DNA of 14,315 nt from JACNKV01 sp964645915 (GCA_964645915.1 CAZYDH010000033.1:1-14315), one strand, 5' to 3'; numbered from the stretch's first letter, positions 7,350-14,272 are shown. The notes: a model not told the origin generated them from the letters alone. Translations and numbers: made by a program.

Positions 7350-10300
7350 AATCTAATTCGATGTCAATTCCAAGTCCCTGAAGTTCTTTAATGAGAACAT
7401 TAAAGGATTCCGGGGCACCGGTCATCATAATATCTTCACCGCGTACAACGGCATTGTAGACTTTAGACCTTCCGTCTACATCATCCGATTTAACTGTCAG
7501 TATTTCTCTTAATGTATGTGCTGCTCCATATGCTTCCAGAGCCCAAACTTCCATTTCACCAAATCGCTGACCACCAAATTGAGCTTTTCCGCCAAGTGGT
7601 TGCTGGGTAATTAGAGAGTAAGGTCCGGTTGCGCGTGCATGCATTTTGTCGTCAACCATGTGGCTGAGTTTCATCATGTAGATGTTACCAACGGTTACAG
7701 GATGATCAAAATATTCTCCTGTACGCCCATCAACTAATTTAGTTTTTCCAGTAACGGGTAATCCAGCCTTTTTCATTTCTTCTTCGACTTCTCGAGGTGT
7801 CGCACCATTAAAGACCGGAGTTTTGTATTTCACCCCTAAAGCATCACCTGCCCAGCCAAGCATTGTTTCATATAGCTGTCCAAGGTTCATACGAGAAGGA
7901 ACACCTAACGGATTTAAAACAATATCCACAGGAGTACCATCTTCGAGGAAAGGCATGTCCTCTTCAGGGACGATTGTAGCTACAACCCCTTTATTTCCAT
8001 GCCGTCCGGCCATCTTATCTCCAACCTGGACTTTTCGTTTTGTCCCCACATATACTTTTGCGAGTTTGAGAATTCCCGGCTGAAGTTCATCCCCAATTCG
8101 AAGTTTAAACATTTCTTTTTCAAGCGTATCTTCAATGGTTTTCCACTCACGCTTGAAATTCTTCCAAACGGTCTTTATCTTTTTCCATACGGATTTATTC
8201 TCAATCCATGGAATTGACAAATCAAAACGTTCCATATCAAAAGAATTCAGTCTTTTAATGGTTAGTTTTGTTCCTTTTTTGATCAGAGTCCTTCCGGAGG
8301 ATTGATTACGGATACCATTTGATGTTTGACCTTGTAGTAACTCGATCAGTTTATTATCCCGAGCAGTTTTTAAGGTCTTTTTGTCTTCTCGTGTTTTCTT
8401 TTGAAGATTTGATATAATAACTTTTTCTTCAGAACGAGAACGTTTTACGCGTTTTTCAAACAATTTTGTATTGATAACAACACCATGGACACCCGGATCG
8501 GCCTTTTTAGAAGCATCTTTCACTTCACCGGCTTTTTCTCCAAAGATTGCTCGTAAAAGTTTCTCTTCCGGAGTTGGATCTGTTTCGCCTTTTGGTGTTA
8601 CTTTACCAATTAAGATATCACCTTCTGTTACACGTGCGCCGATTCGGATAATACCATCTTTATTTAGATCTTTTGTTGCCTCTTCGCTAACGTTTGGAAT
8701 CTCCGGTGTTAGCTCTTCTTCGCCACGCTTAGTATCTCGGACTTCTATCTCAATTTCATGAACGTGGATGGAAGAGAAAATATCCTCCTTTACCAAACGT
8801 TCGTTAATGACAATAGCATCCTCAAAGTTGAATCCTCTCCAAGGCATGAAAGCTACTTTTAAGTTTCGACCTAGAGCTAATTCTCCGTTATGAGTTGAGG
8901 CACCATCAGCAAGGACATCACCTTTTTTCACTTTCATTCCCTCACGAACCAACGGTTTCTGATTGAAACTCATATTTTGATTGGTTCTTTGATATTTTTG
9001 AAGCGGGATATGAAAGAGATTATCACCTTCTATTAAACTGAGTGAATCCGGTGTTTCGTCGCTTTTTATAATAATTTGTTCTGAATCAGAATAGACAACT
9101 CGACCACTAATCGGTGAGGTCACACAAGATCGTGAATCTTTTGCGACAATAGATTCTAGTCCTGTTCCAACAATTGGTTCTTCGGGATTCATTAAAGGAA
9201 CTGCCTGACGTTGCATATTCGACCCCATCAATGCTCGGTTTGCATCATCATGCTCAACAAACGGAATCAACGCAGCGGCTACACTCAGAAGCTGATTTGG
9301 AGATACTTCCATATATTGTACATCTCCGGGCTCCATCATCGGGAAGTCACCTTTAATTCTTACACGAATACGATCATCTACCAATTGATTATCTTTATTC
9401 AGGGTTGCATCAGACTGAGCGATATATACCCTGTCTTCATCATCTGCAGACAAGGCTTCAATATCAGGGATAGCGGTAGGAACGTCCTTGATTTTCTTTA
9501 CTTTTCTATAAGGAGCTTCTATAAATCCATGTTGGTTGATATTTGCCATAATTGCAAGGGAGGATATCAAACCAATATTTGGTCCTTCAGGAGTCTCAAT
9601 AGGGCATAGTCTACCATAATGAGTATAGTGAACATCTCGAACCTCAAATCCTGCACGTTCACGTGTTAATCCACCAGGCCCTAAAGCAGAAATACGTCTT
9701 TTGTGAGTGACTTCAGCTAGTGGGTTGGTTTGATCTCCAAACTGAGATAATTGACTTGTACCAAAAAAGGTGTTAATAACTGTGGTTACAACACGTGCAT
9801 TAATTAGATCCTGAGGAGTAATTGACTCTGCTTCACGAAGATTCATACGTTCATGAATTGTTCGGATCATTCGACTTAAAGCAACAGAAAATTGGTCTTT
9901 TAACTGTTCACCAACTGTTCGTACTCGACGATTTCCTAAATGGTCAATATCGTCGGTTCCTTTTTCACCTTTACGCATTTCAATCAACGAATGTATCACC
10001 TGGATAAAATCGTCTATAGTAAGAATTGTGTCGTCAATAGGAACCTCAAGACCAAACTGTTGATTTAAGCGATAACGTCCTACCCGACCTAAATCATATT
10101 TTTTAGGACTAAAGAACAATCTCTCAATAAATTTTTGAGCTGTCTCTAAATTCGGTGGCTCACCTGAGCGGATTAATTTATAAACTGCGCTTAAAGCTTC
10201 TTCCGTATTGGTAGTAGGGTCCTTCTCTATTGTATTTAATAACAACATAGAATGGAAATCCTTATTTCCATCAACAACGTCAATTGTTTTAATTTTATTT

Positions 10301-11124
10301 TCTACTAATACATCAATGATTTCTTGAGTTACGATGGTTCCGCCTTCAAAAAAGATCTCACCTGTGTTTACATCAATAATGTCAGAAATAATGGTAGCAC
10401 CAACTGCTTTTGATGCTTTTTCACTGTTCAATTTGATCTTTTGTGTCGTATTAAATATCTTATAGATATCCTCATTGGATGAAAACCCGAGAGCCCGAAG
10501 GAACATTGTAACTGGGAATTTTCTGCGACGATCGATAATAACAAACAGACAATCGTTGATATCAGTCGTAAAGTCCACCCAAGAACCTCGAATCGGAATC
10601 AATCTTGCTTGATATAACTTGGTTCCATTTGGATGAATTGATTCATCAAAGAAAACGCCCGGAGACCGTTGCAATTGTGAAACAACTACTCGTTCCGCTC
10701 CATTAATAATGAACGTTCCTTTTTTGGTCATGTATGGAATATTCCCAAAATACACATCCTGCTCGATGGACTGATCGTATTCATTACGATTATCTTCATT
10801 CGTAATATTCAAAACCAACTTCACTTTAAGTGGTGCTGAATATGTAACGCCGCGATCAATACATTCTTGCGGAGAATATTTAGGGGTTGCTAAGTAGTAA
10901 CTTTTATATTCTAAGACATAATTCCGATGAGAATCTTCAATCGGAAATACATTTCGAAATACTTCTTCCAGTCCAATAGCCTGACGTTCTTCATCCAGCA
11001 TGTCTTCTTGTAAAAACGTCTGATAGGAATCTGTTTGCAGGGATAGAAGATCGGGCAGATCGAGGATAGAAGGAATCTTCTGAAAAGATACTCTTTCAGC
11101 CGACGTATATGTATTGGCTCCCAA
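7348..11124 (-). CDS. rpoB: DNA-directed RNA polymerase subunit beta
   Basis: RpoB forms the catalytic pincer opposite RpoC. At 1258 residues it is shorter than E. coli (1342) and close to FCB-group homologues. The rifampicin pocket is recognisable (SQLSQFGDQTNPL, THKRRISALGPGGL), with Asp464, His474 and Ser479 at the E. coli 516, 526 and 531 positions. Gly463 replaces Met515. The catalytic-region lysines lie in GDKMAGRHGNKG (Lys1037, Lys1045). A Lys-rich helical insertion (about 890-1010, the E. coli beta-i9/SI2 region) holds Trp973, 980, 987 and 994 at exact heptad spacing. The start is TTG: AAGGAGG lies 5 bases upstream and the next Met is only at residue 42. It follows rplL after 66 bases and precedes rpoC by 12. 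Confidence 0.98.
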   Translation of the reverse strand: MGANTYTSAERVSFQKIPSILDLPDLLSLQTDSYQTFLQEDMLDEERQAIGLEEVFRNVFPIEDSHRNYVLEYKSYYLATPKYSPQECIDRGVTYSAPLKVKLVLNITNEDNRNEYDQSIEQDVYFGNIPYMTKKGTFIINGAERVVVSQLQRSPGVFFDESIHPNGTKLYQARLIPIRGSWVDFTTDINDCLFVIIDRRRKFPVTMFLRALGFSSNEDIYKIFNTTQKIKLNSEKASKAVGATIISDIIDVNTGEIFFEGGTIVTQEIIDVLVENKIKTIDVVDGNKDFHSMLLLNTIEKDPTTNTEEALSAVYKLIRSGEPPNLETAQKFIERLFFSPKKYDLGRVGRYRLNQQFGLEVPIDDTILTIDDFIQVIHSLIEMRKGEKGTDDIDHLGNRRVRTVGEQLKDQFSVALSRMIRTIHERMNLREAESITPQDLINARVVTTVINTFFGTSQLSQFGDQTNPLAEVTHKRRISALGPGGLTRERAGFEVRDVHYTHYGRLCPIETPEGPNIGLISSLAIMANINQHGFIEAPYRKVKKIKDVPTAIPDIEALSADDEDRVYIAQSDATLNKDNQLVDDRIRVRIKGDFPMMEPGDVQYMEVSPNQLLSVAAALIPFVEHDDANRALMGSNMQRQAVPLMNPEEPIVGTGLESIVAKDSRSCVTSPISGRVVYSDSEQIIIKSDETPDSLSLIEGDNLFHIPLQKYQRTNQNMSFNQKPLVREGMKVKKGDVLADGASTHNGELALGRNLKVAFMPWRGFNFEDAIVINERLVKEDIFSSIHVHEIEIEVRDTKRGEEELTPEIPNVSEEATKDLNKDGIIRIGARVTEGDILIGKVTPKGETDPTPEEKLLRAIFGEKAGEVKDASKKADPGVHGVVINTKLFEKRVKRSRSEEKVIISNLQKKTREDKKTLKTARDNKLIELLQGQTSNGIRNQSSGRTLIKKGTKLTIKRLNSFDMERFDLSIPWIENKSVWKKIKTVWKNFKREWKTIEDTLEKEMFKLRIGDELQPGILKLAKVYVGTKRKVQVGDKMAGRHGNKGVVATIVPEEDMPFLEDGTPVDIVLNPLGVPSRMNLGQLYETMLGWAGDALGVKYKTPVFNGATPREVEEEMKKAGLPVTGKTKLVDGRTGEYFDHPVTVGNIYMMKLSHMVDDKMHARATGPYSLITQQPLGGKAQFGGQRFGEMEVWALEAYGAAHTLREILTVKSDDVDGRSKVYNAVVRGEDIMMTGAPESFNVLIKELQGLGIDIELD
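8110..8215 (-). other. Tryptophan heptad helix inside the RpoB insertion
   Basis: This part of rpoB encodes roughly residues 971-1005. Trp occurs at 973, 980, 987 and 994 and Leu at 1001, each seven residues apart. Ile, Phe and Ile occupy the matching d-like positions (983, 990, 997). The remaining residues are mostly Lys, Glu, Asp and Asn. The pattern predicts a long amphipathic helix or coiled-coil strand just before the conserved RIGDELQPG segment. E. coli has a charged helix at the aligned place but without the Trp ladder. Confidence 0.6.
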
Positions 11125-11129
11125 GAAAG

Positions 11130-11136
11130 CCTCCTT
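11130..11136 (-). promoter_or_regulatory. Ribosome binding site of rpoB
   Basis: The minus strand reads AAGGAGG, almost a full anti-16S match, 5 bases before the TTG start of rpoB. It is the strongest Shine-Dalgarno sequence in the window and decides the TTG start, because no ATG or GTG lies near it in frame. Confidence 0.8.
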
Positions 11137-11176
11137 TTTTAGGTATGAAAATGTAGATAAAGCAAATTAGAAACAG

Positions 11177-11190
11177 CGAGAAATCTCCCG
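11177..11190 (-). other. Weak hairpin directly after the rplL stop
   Basis: The minus strand can form a 5-base-pair stem (one G-U pair) with a GATT loop at the start of the 66-base rplL-rpoB gap. In E. coli this gap holds a partial attenuator and an RNase III site that lower rpoBC expression relative to rplJL. Here there is no U-run after the stem and the stem is short, so a similar role is only a possibility. Confidence 0.2.
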
Positions 11191-11565
11191 TTATTTCAAT
11201 TCAACAGTAGCACCGACTTCTTCAAGCTGAGCTTTAAGCTCATCAGCTTCGGCTTGTGATACTCCTTCTTTGATTGCTTTCGGCAGTGATTCTACCAGCT
11301 CTTTAGCTTCTTTCAATCCTAAACTTGTAATCGCACGAACGGCTTTAATCACATTAATTTTTGTTTGACCAAAACTTGTCAAAACGACATCAAATTCGGT
11401 TTTTTCTTCTTTGGCTTCTTCGCCGACTGTGGCGGCTGCAGCAACTGCAACTGGCGCAGCTGCGGTTACACCGAATTTTTCTTCAATTTCTGTAATAAGC
11501 TCAGAAATCTCCATTATGTTTGCTTCTTCAAGATACGTTAGTACATCCGCTCTACTTATTGCCAT
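11191..11565 (-). CDS. rplL: 50S ribosomal protein L7/L12
   Basis: L12 forms the flexible stalk dimers that recruit translation factors and stimulate their GTPase activity. At 124 residues it is of normal length. It has an N-terminal dimerisation domain (about 1-33, ending EEKFGVT), an Ala- and Val-rich hinge (about 34-50), and a C-terminal domain starting at EKTEFDVVL. That domain holds the factor-binding helix GLKEAKELVESLPKAIKEG (83-101). The ATG is preceded by AAAGGAGT at a good distance, one of the stronger binding sites here, as expected for the only multi-copy ribosomal protein. It lies 31 bases after rplJ and 66 before rpoB. Confidence 0.98.
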   Translation of the reverse strand: MAISRADVLTYLEEANIMEISELITEIEEKFGVTAAAPVAVAAAATVGEEAKEEKTEFDVVLTSFGQTKINVIKAVRAITSLGLKEAKELVESLPKAIKEGVSQAEADELKAQLEEVGATVELK

Positions 11566-11596
11566 TATAGCACTCCTTTACTGTATGAATTCAGAT

Positions 11597-12112
11597 TTAT
11601 GATTTTTTTTCTTTAAGACTTGTTAATACACCAACAAAATTGGACATTGGTGATCCAATGGTTCCTACAAATTTTGATAATGGACTTTGTAGTGTAGCCA
11701 TTAATTTTGCCAGCAATTCTTCTCGGGAAGGAAGATCTGCAATACGTTTAAATGCATCACCACCCAAAACTTTTCCTTCAAAAAGAATCCCTTTTACTCC
11801 GGGTAAGTCATTATCTTTTGTAAAATTTTTCAGTACTTTTGCCGGGGTTGTTGGTTCATCGTAGGATATTGCAATCGCTGTCGGACCGAGTAAAAAACTG
11901 TCTAAACCTTCTATATCATTCTTTTCAGCCGCCAGTTTAATCAATGTATTTTTTTCTACTCGATATTCTATAGATTCATTAAAAAATTCATGACGCAATT
12001 TGGTGATATCCACCACATTTAATCCGAGATAATCGGTAAAATAAATAGCTTTAGCCTTTTCCAGCTTTTGACTTAATTCTTCAACAATTTGTACATTATG
12101 TTTACTTGGCAT
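11597..12112 (-). CDS. rplJ: 50S ribosomal protein L10
   Basis: L10 anchors L12 dimers to the 23S rRNA and forms the stalk base with L11. At 171 residues it is typical. The N-terminal rRNA-binding domain has the family pattern (YFTDYLGLNVVDITKLRHEF, YRVEKNTL). The C-terminal L12-binding helix begins at PSREELLAKLMATL and contains an imperfect 11-residue tandem repeat, SPLSKFVGTIG then SPMSNFVGVLT (143-164). Only 4 bases separate it from rplA, and AAGG sits about 8 bases before the ATG. There is no intergenic room for the long L10 leader known from E. coli, but a bulged hairpin lies in the rplA 3' end at 12143-12169. Confidence 0.97.
   Translation of the reverse strand: MPSKHNVQIVEELSQKLEKAKAIYFTDYLGLNVVDITKLRHEFFNESIEYRVEKNTLIKLAAEKNDIEGLDSFLLGPTAIAISYDEPTTPAKVLKNFTKDNDLPGVKGILFEGKVLGGDAFKRIADLPSREELLAKLMATLQSPLSKFVGTIGSPMSNFVGVLTSLKEKKS
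11621..11686 (-). repeat. Coding tandem repeat in the L12-binding helix of L10
   Basis: Two adjacent 11-codon units encode SPLSKFVGTIG and SPMSNFVGVLT, with seven of eleven residues identical. The DNA of the two units has diverged, so this is an old protein-level repeat rather than a recent duplication. Each unit matches the size of one L12-dimer binding segment. Confidence 0.55.
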
Positions 12113-12116
12113 TTTA

Positions 12117-12806
12117 TTACCTTATGGTTGAATGATCAACTTTGACTCCAGGACCCATAGTCGAAGTCAGAGTAAGTTTTTTTAAATATTGACCCTTAAC
12201 AGCACTTGGTCTTGCCTTAATGACTGTTTCATATATAGTTTTAACATTATCTACAAGTGCTTGTTTATCAAATGAAACTTTTCCGCATGGAACATGGATT
12301 ATTCCTGTTTTATCTACACGTAATTCCACTTTTCCTGCTTTTAATTCTTTTACGGCATTTGCTACATCCATGGTAACTGTACCACTTTTGGGGTTAGGCA
12401 TTAAACCTTTAGGTCCAAGTATTTTTCCCAACTTACCTAATTCCGGCATCATATCCGGAGTAGCAATGATCTTATCAATATCCGCCCATCCGGACTTGAT
12501 TTTATCTAAATATTCTGTATTGCCTACTAAATCTGCACCCGCTTCTTCAGCTTCCTTTTCCTTAGGACCTCTGGTAAGCACTAAGATTGTAACCGATTTA
12601 CCTGTTCCGTTTGGCAAACCTGTCGTTACACGAATGTTTTGGTCTGCATGCCTTGGGTCAACACCTAAATTAATATGTGCTTCAACGGTTTCATCAAATT
12701 TTGCAAATGCCATCTCTTTTACAAGCTCTACTGCTTTTTCAAGAGGATAATATGTCATTCGATCAAATAATTCGGAAATTGATTTTTTATTTTTTGTTTT
12801 ATTCAT
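12117..12806 (-). CDS. rplA: 50S ribosomal protein L1
   Basis: L1 forms the mobile L1 stalk that guides release of deacylated tRNA from the E site. It is also a translational repressor of its own operon in many bacteria. At 229 residues it fits the family. Conserved blocks are ILGPKGLMPNPKSGTVT in the second domain and the C-terminal TSTMGPGVKVD. The gene begins 9 bases after the rplK stop and ends 4 bases before rplJ. The binding site before the ATG is weak (AGAG). The last 9 or so codons before the stop overlap a potential RNA hairpin. Confidence 0.98.
   Translation of the reverse strand: MNKTKNKKSISELFDRMTYYPLEKAVELVKEMAFAKFDETVEAHINLGVDPRHADQNIRVTTGLPNGTGKSVTILVLTRGPKEKEAEEAGADLVGNTEYLDKIKSGWADIDKIIATPDMMPELGKLGKILGPKGLMPNPKSGTVTMDVANAVKELKAGKVELRVDKTGIIHVPCGKVSFDKQALVDNVKTIYETVIKARPSAVKGQYLKKLTLTSTMGPGVKVDHSTIR
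12143..12169 (-). promoter_or_regulatory. Bulged hairpin in the rplA 3' end, upstream of rplJ
   Basis: On the minus strand, TGACTTC pairs with GGAGTCA (seven pairs, one G-U). GAC then pairs with GTC (three pairs), with a 2-base CU bulge on the 3' side and a UAUGG loop. The structure ends about 30 bases before the rplJ ATG, where an L10-L12 feedback element would be expected. The codons also encode the conserved L1 motif STMGPGV, so the pairing may be incidental. Confidence 0.35.
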
Positions 12807-12815
12807 AATCTCTGA

Positions 12816-13241
12816 TTACTCCGATACTACAATTCCCATACTGACAGCAGTACCTCGAATCATCTTCACAGCACTTTCCATCGTATTGGCATTTAAATCA
12901 TTCATTTTTAAACGAGCGATATCTTCTAAGTCTTTTACGGTTACTGTTCCGACTTTCTCCTTATTAGGCACACCGGAACCTTTATCGATTTTTGCAGCTT
13001 TTATTATTAATGTAGAAGCCGGAGGAGTTTTTGTAATGAACTTGAAACTCCGATCCGCAAAAACCGTGATCTCCACTGGAATAATCATCCCGGGTTGATC
13101 TTGTGTGGCCGCATTAAATGACTTACAAAATTCCATAATATTGACACCATGCTGACCTAATGCCGGACCAACAGGTGGTGCAGGATTTGCTTTTCCCGCA
13201 GGTATTTGCAGTTTAATAAATCCAATTTCTTTTTTTGCCAT
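12816..13241 (-). CDS. rplK: 50S ribosomal protein L11
   Basis: L11 binds the GTPase-associated region of 23S rRNA and forms the base of the L12 stalk. It is needed for factor binding and for RelA sensing of uncharged tRNA. At 141 residues it matches E. coli (142). The N-terminal domain has the hallmark KLQIPAGKANPAPPVGPALGQHG with Pro22 and Pro23, the thiostrepton-related prolines. The C-terminal rRNA-binding domain includes FITKTPPAS and MIRGTAVSMGI. It starts 11 bases after nusG, leaving no room for a canonical L1-binding leader in the gap. No strong binding site precedes the ATG. Confidence 0.98.
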   Translation of the reverse strand: MAKKEIGFIKLQIPAGKANPAPPVGPALGQHGVNIMEFCKSFNAATQDQPGMIIPVEITVFADRSFKFITKTPPASTLIIKAAKIDKGSGVPNKEKVGTVTVKDLEDIARLKMNDLNANTMESAVKMIRGTAVSMGIVVSE

Positions 13242-13252
13242 AATTCTTAAGC

Positions 13253-13780
13253 CTATTTTTCTATTTCAACTTGTAAAAAATCGAGCTCAATCGGAGTAGG
13301 TCTTCCAAAGATACTTACCGATACTTTCAATTTTTGTTTATCTTTATTGACTTCTTGAACATATCCAGAAAAATCTGAGAATGGACCATCAATAACTTTA
13401 ATCGCATCTCCTACTTTAAACGGCACGTCAACCACTTCTCTGCCATCAGCTCCTTCAACCACTCCAATAATTCTATTGATTTCTTCGGGTTTTAAAGCTT
13501 CAGGTCTTCCTTGAGATCCAATAAAATTGATCACACCGTTAATATTTTCGACCAAATACTGTGTCTCTTTATTCATGTCCATTTTTACAAGAACATATCC
13601 GGGATAAAATACTTCCGTTTTAATCTTCTTTTTCCCATCCTTCATTTCTACAATATTTTCGGTCGGAACTAGTATCTCAGGGATACTCTCCTGCATATTT
13701 GAAAGCTCGATCTCAGTTTCGATCATTCCTTTAATTTTTATTTCCTTACCGGAAATAACTCGTAATGAATACCACTCCAT
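13253..13780 (-). CDS. nusG: Transcription termination/antitermination factor NusG
   Basis: NusG binds the RNA polymerase clamp and links it to Rho or to ribosomal S10, which couples transcription and translation. At 175 residues it is close to E. coli (181). The N-terminal NGN domain (about 1-108) contains WYSLRV and the conserved FYPGYVLV (58-65). The C-terminal KOW domain (about 121-175) contains FKVGDAIKVIDGPFSDFSG and ends in a FGRPTPIELDFLQVE strand. There is no large insertion between the domains. It begins 3 bases after the secE stop without a visible Shine-Dalgarno sequence, so translation is probably coupled. It lies immediately upstream of rplK, as in most bacteria. Confidence 0.97.
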   Translation of the reverse strand: MEWYSLRVISGKEIKIKGMIETEIELSNMQESIPEILVPTENIVEMKDGKKKIKTEVFYPGYVLVKMDMNKETQYLVENINGVINFIGSQGRPEALKPEEINRIIGVVEGADGREVVDVPFKVGDAIKVIDGPFSDFSGYVQEVNKDKQKLKVSVSIFGRPTPIELDFLQVEIEK

Positions 13781-13783
13781 GAT

Positions 13784-13966
13784 CTACAGGATAATATTCA
13801 TTATACGGTTTAAAATTTGATCCACAAAAAAAAGAAATACTGACAGCATTAAAGCTAAAGTCAGAACAACAATGGTCGACCCTTTTAGTTCATCCCAAGT
13901 CGGCCATGATACTTTTTTCATTTCTATTTCAACATCTAGAAAAAACTGTTTTATCTTATTAATCAT
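13784..13966 (-). CDS. secE: Preprotein translocase subunit SecE
   Basis: SecE is the essential clamp of the SecYEG channel in the inner membrane. At 60 residues this is the short single-span form found in most bacteria, not the three-span form of E. coli. The amphipathic N-terminal helix (about 1-17) leads into the conserved KVSWPT (18-23) and WDEL, followed by one transmembrane segment (about 31-49, Leu, Val and Phe rich). It lies 3 bases before nusG and 40 bases after the tRNA-Trp gene. No good Shine-Dalgarno sequence is seen, only AAGAG about 9 bases upstream. Confidence 0.95.
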   Translation of the reverse strand: MINKIKQFFLDVEIEMKKVSWPTWDELKGSTIVVLTLALMLSVFLFFVDQILNRIMNIIL

Positions 13967-14006
13967 GCTATGTTTGTCTCTTTAATTCTAGGATCTCGTT
14001 CTCATG

Positions 14007-14079
14007 CAGGAGCGGCAGGAATCGAACCCGCAACCCCCGGTTTTGGAGACCGGTGCTCTGCCAGTTGAGCTACGCTCCT
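14007..14079 (-). tRNA. tRNA-Trp (anticodon CCA)
   Basis: A complete 73-base cloverleaf reads on the minus strand. The acceptor stem AGGAGCG pairs with CGCTCCT. The D stem is GCTC/GAGC. The anticodon stem CCGGT/ACCGG closes the loop CTCCAAA with anticodon CCA. The variable loop has five bases, and the T arm is GCGGG-TTCGATT-CCTGC. The discriminator base is G, as expected for bacterial tRNA-Trp. The 3' CCA is not encoded, so CCA-adding enzyme must supply it. It sits between rpmG and secE, and a tRNA-Trp just before secE-nusG is common in many phyla. It must be cut out of the operon transcript by RNase P and 3' nucleases. Confidence 0.96.
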
Positions 14080-14084
14080 ATCGT

Positions 14085-14101
14085 ATCTTTAATTCAAAGA
14101 T
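14085..14101. repeat. Short inverted repeat between rpmG and tRNA-Trp
   Basis: The sequence ATCTTT, five spacer bases, AAAGAT forms a perfect 6-base inverted repeat in the 21-base gap, reaching the last base of the rpmG stop codon. It may be a small hairpin marking a processing point upstream of the tRNA. It is AT-rich and could be chance. Confidence 0.3.
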
Positions 14102-14265
14102 TATTTAGTTTCTTTGAAGATCACATGCTTCCGTACTACCGGATCGTATTTTTTATATTCAACACGTTCCGGATGCAGTCGCTTGCTCTTCATGATCGTA
14201 TAGCGATAACCTGTACCGGCTGTACTTTCTATACGAATAATCGTTCGTTTACTATTACCAGCCAC
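14101..14265 (-). CDS. rpmG: 50S ribosomal protein L33 (GTG start, zinc-free type)
   Basis: A 54-residue protein reads from GTG: AGNSKRTIIRIESTAGTGYR, then YTIMKSKRLHPERVEYKKYD and PVVRKHVIFKETK. It matches E. coli L33 (STAGTG, the K-R-x-P-E-(K/R) block, KKYDPVVRKHV, ending in KETK). L33 is a small protein of the large subunit near the E site. It has no cysteine, so it is the zinc-independent form. The GTG start is chosen because AAGGAT lies 7 bases upstream, the N-terminus fits the family, and the next Met is residue 25, inside the fold. It begins 11 bases after the tuf stop. Confidence 0.92.
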   Translation of the reverse strand: MAGNSKRTIIRIESTAGTGYRYTIMKSKRLHPERVEYKKYDPVVRKHVIFKETK

Positions 14266-14272
14266 GAAAAGT

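Noticed and set aside
9480..9750. Tyr500 in RpoB (VHYTHYGR) as a resistance change
   Set aside because: It corresponds to E. coli Pro552, outside the rifampicin clusters, and fits a lineage pattern seen in FCB bacteria.
11125..11190. A terminator or separate rpoB promoter in the rplL-rpoB gap
   Set aside because: The only hairpin has five pairs without a U-run, and no convincing -35/-10 pair is seen, so I list only a weak hairpin.
12220..12750. A 176-codon plus-strand open frame opposite rplA
   Set aside because: It is fully inside the conserved L1 gene on the other strand; its Ser- and Pro-rich translation mirrors L1 codon use.
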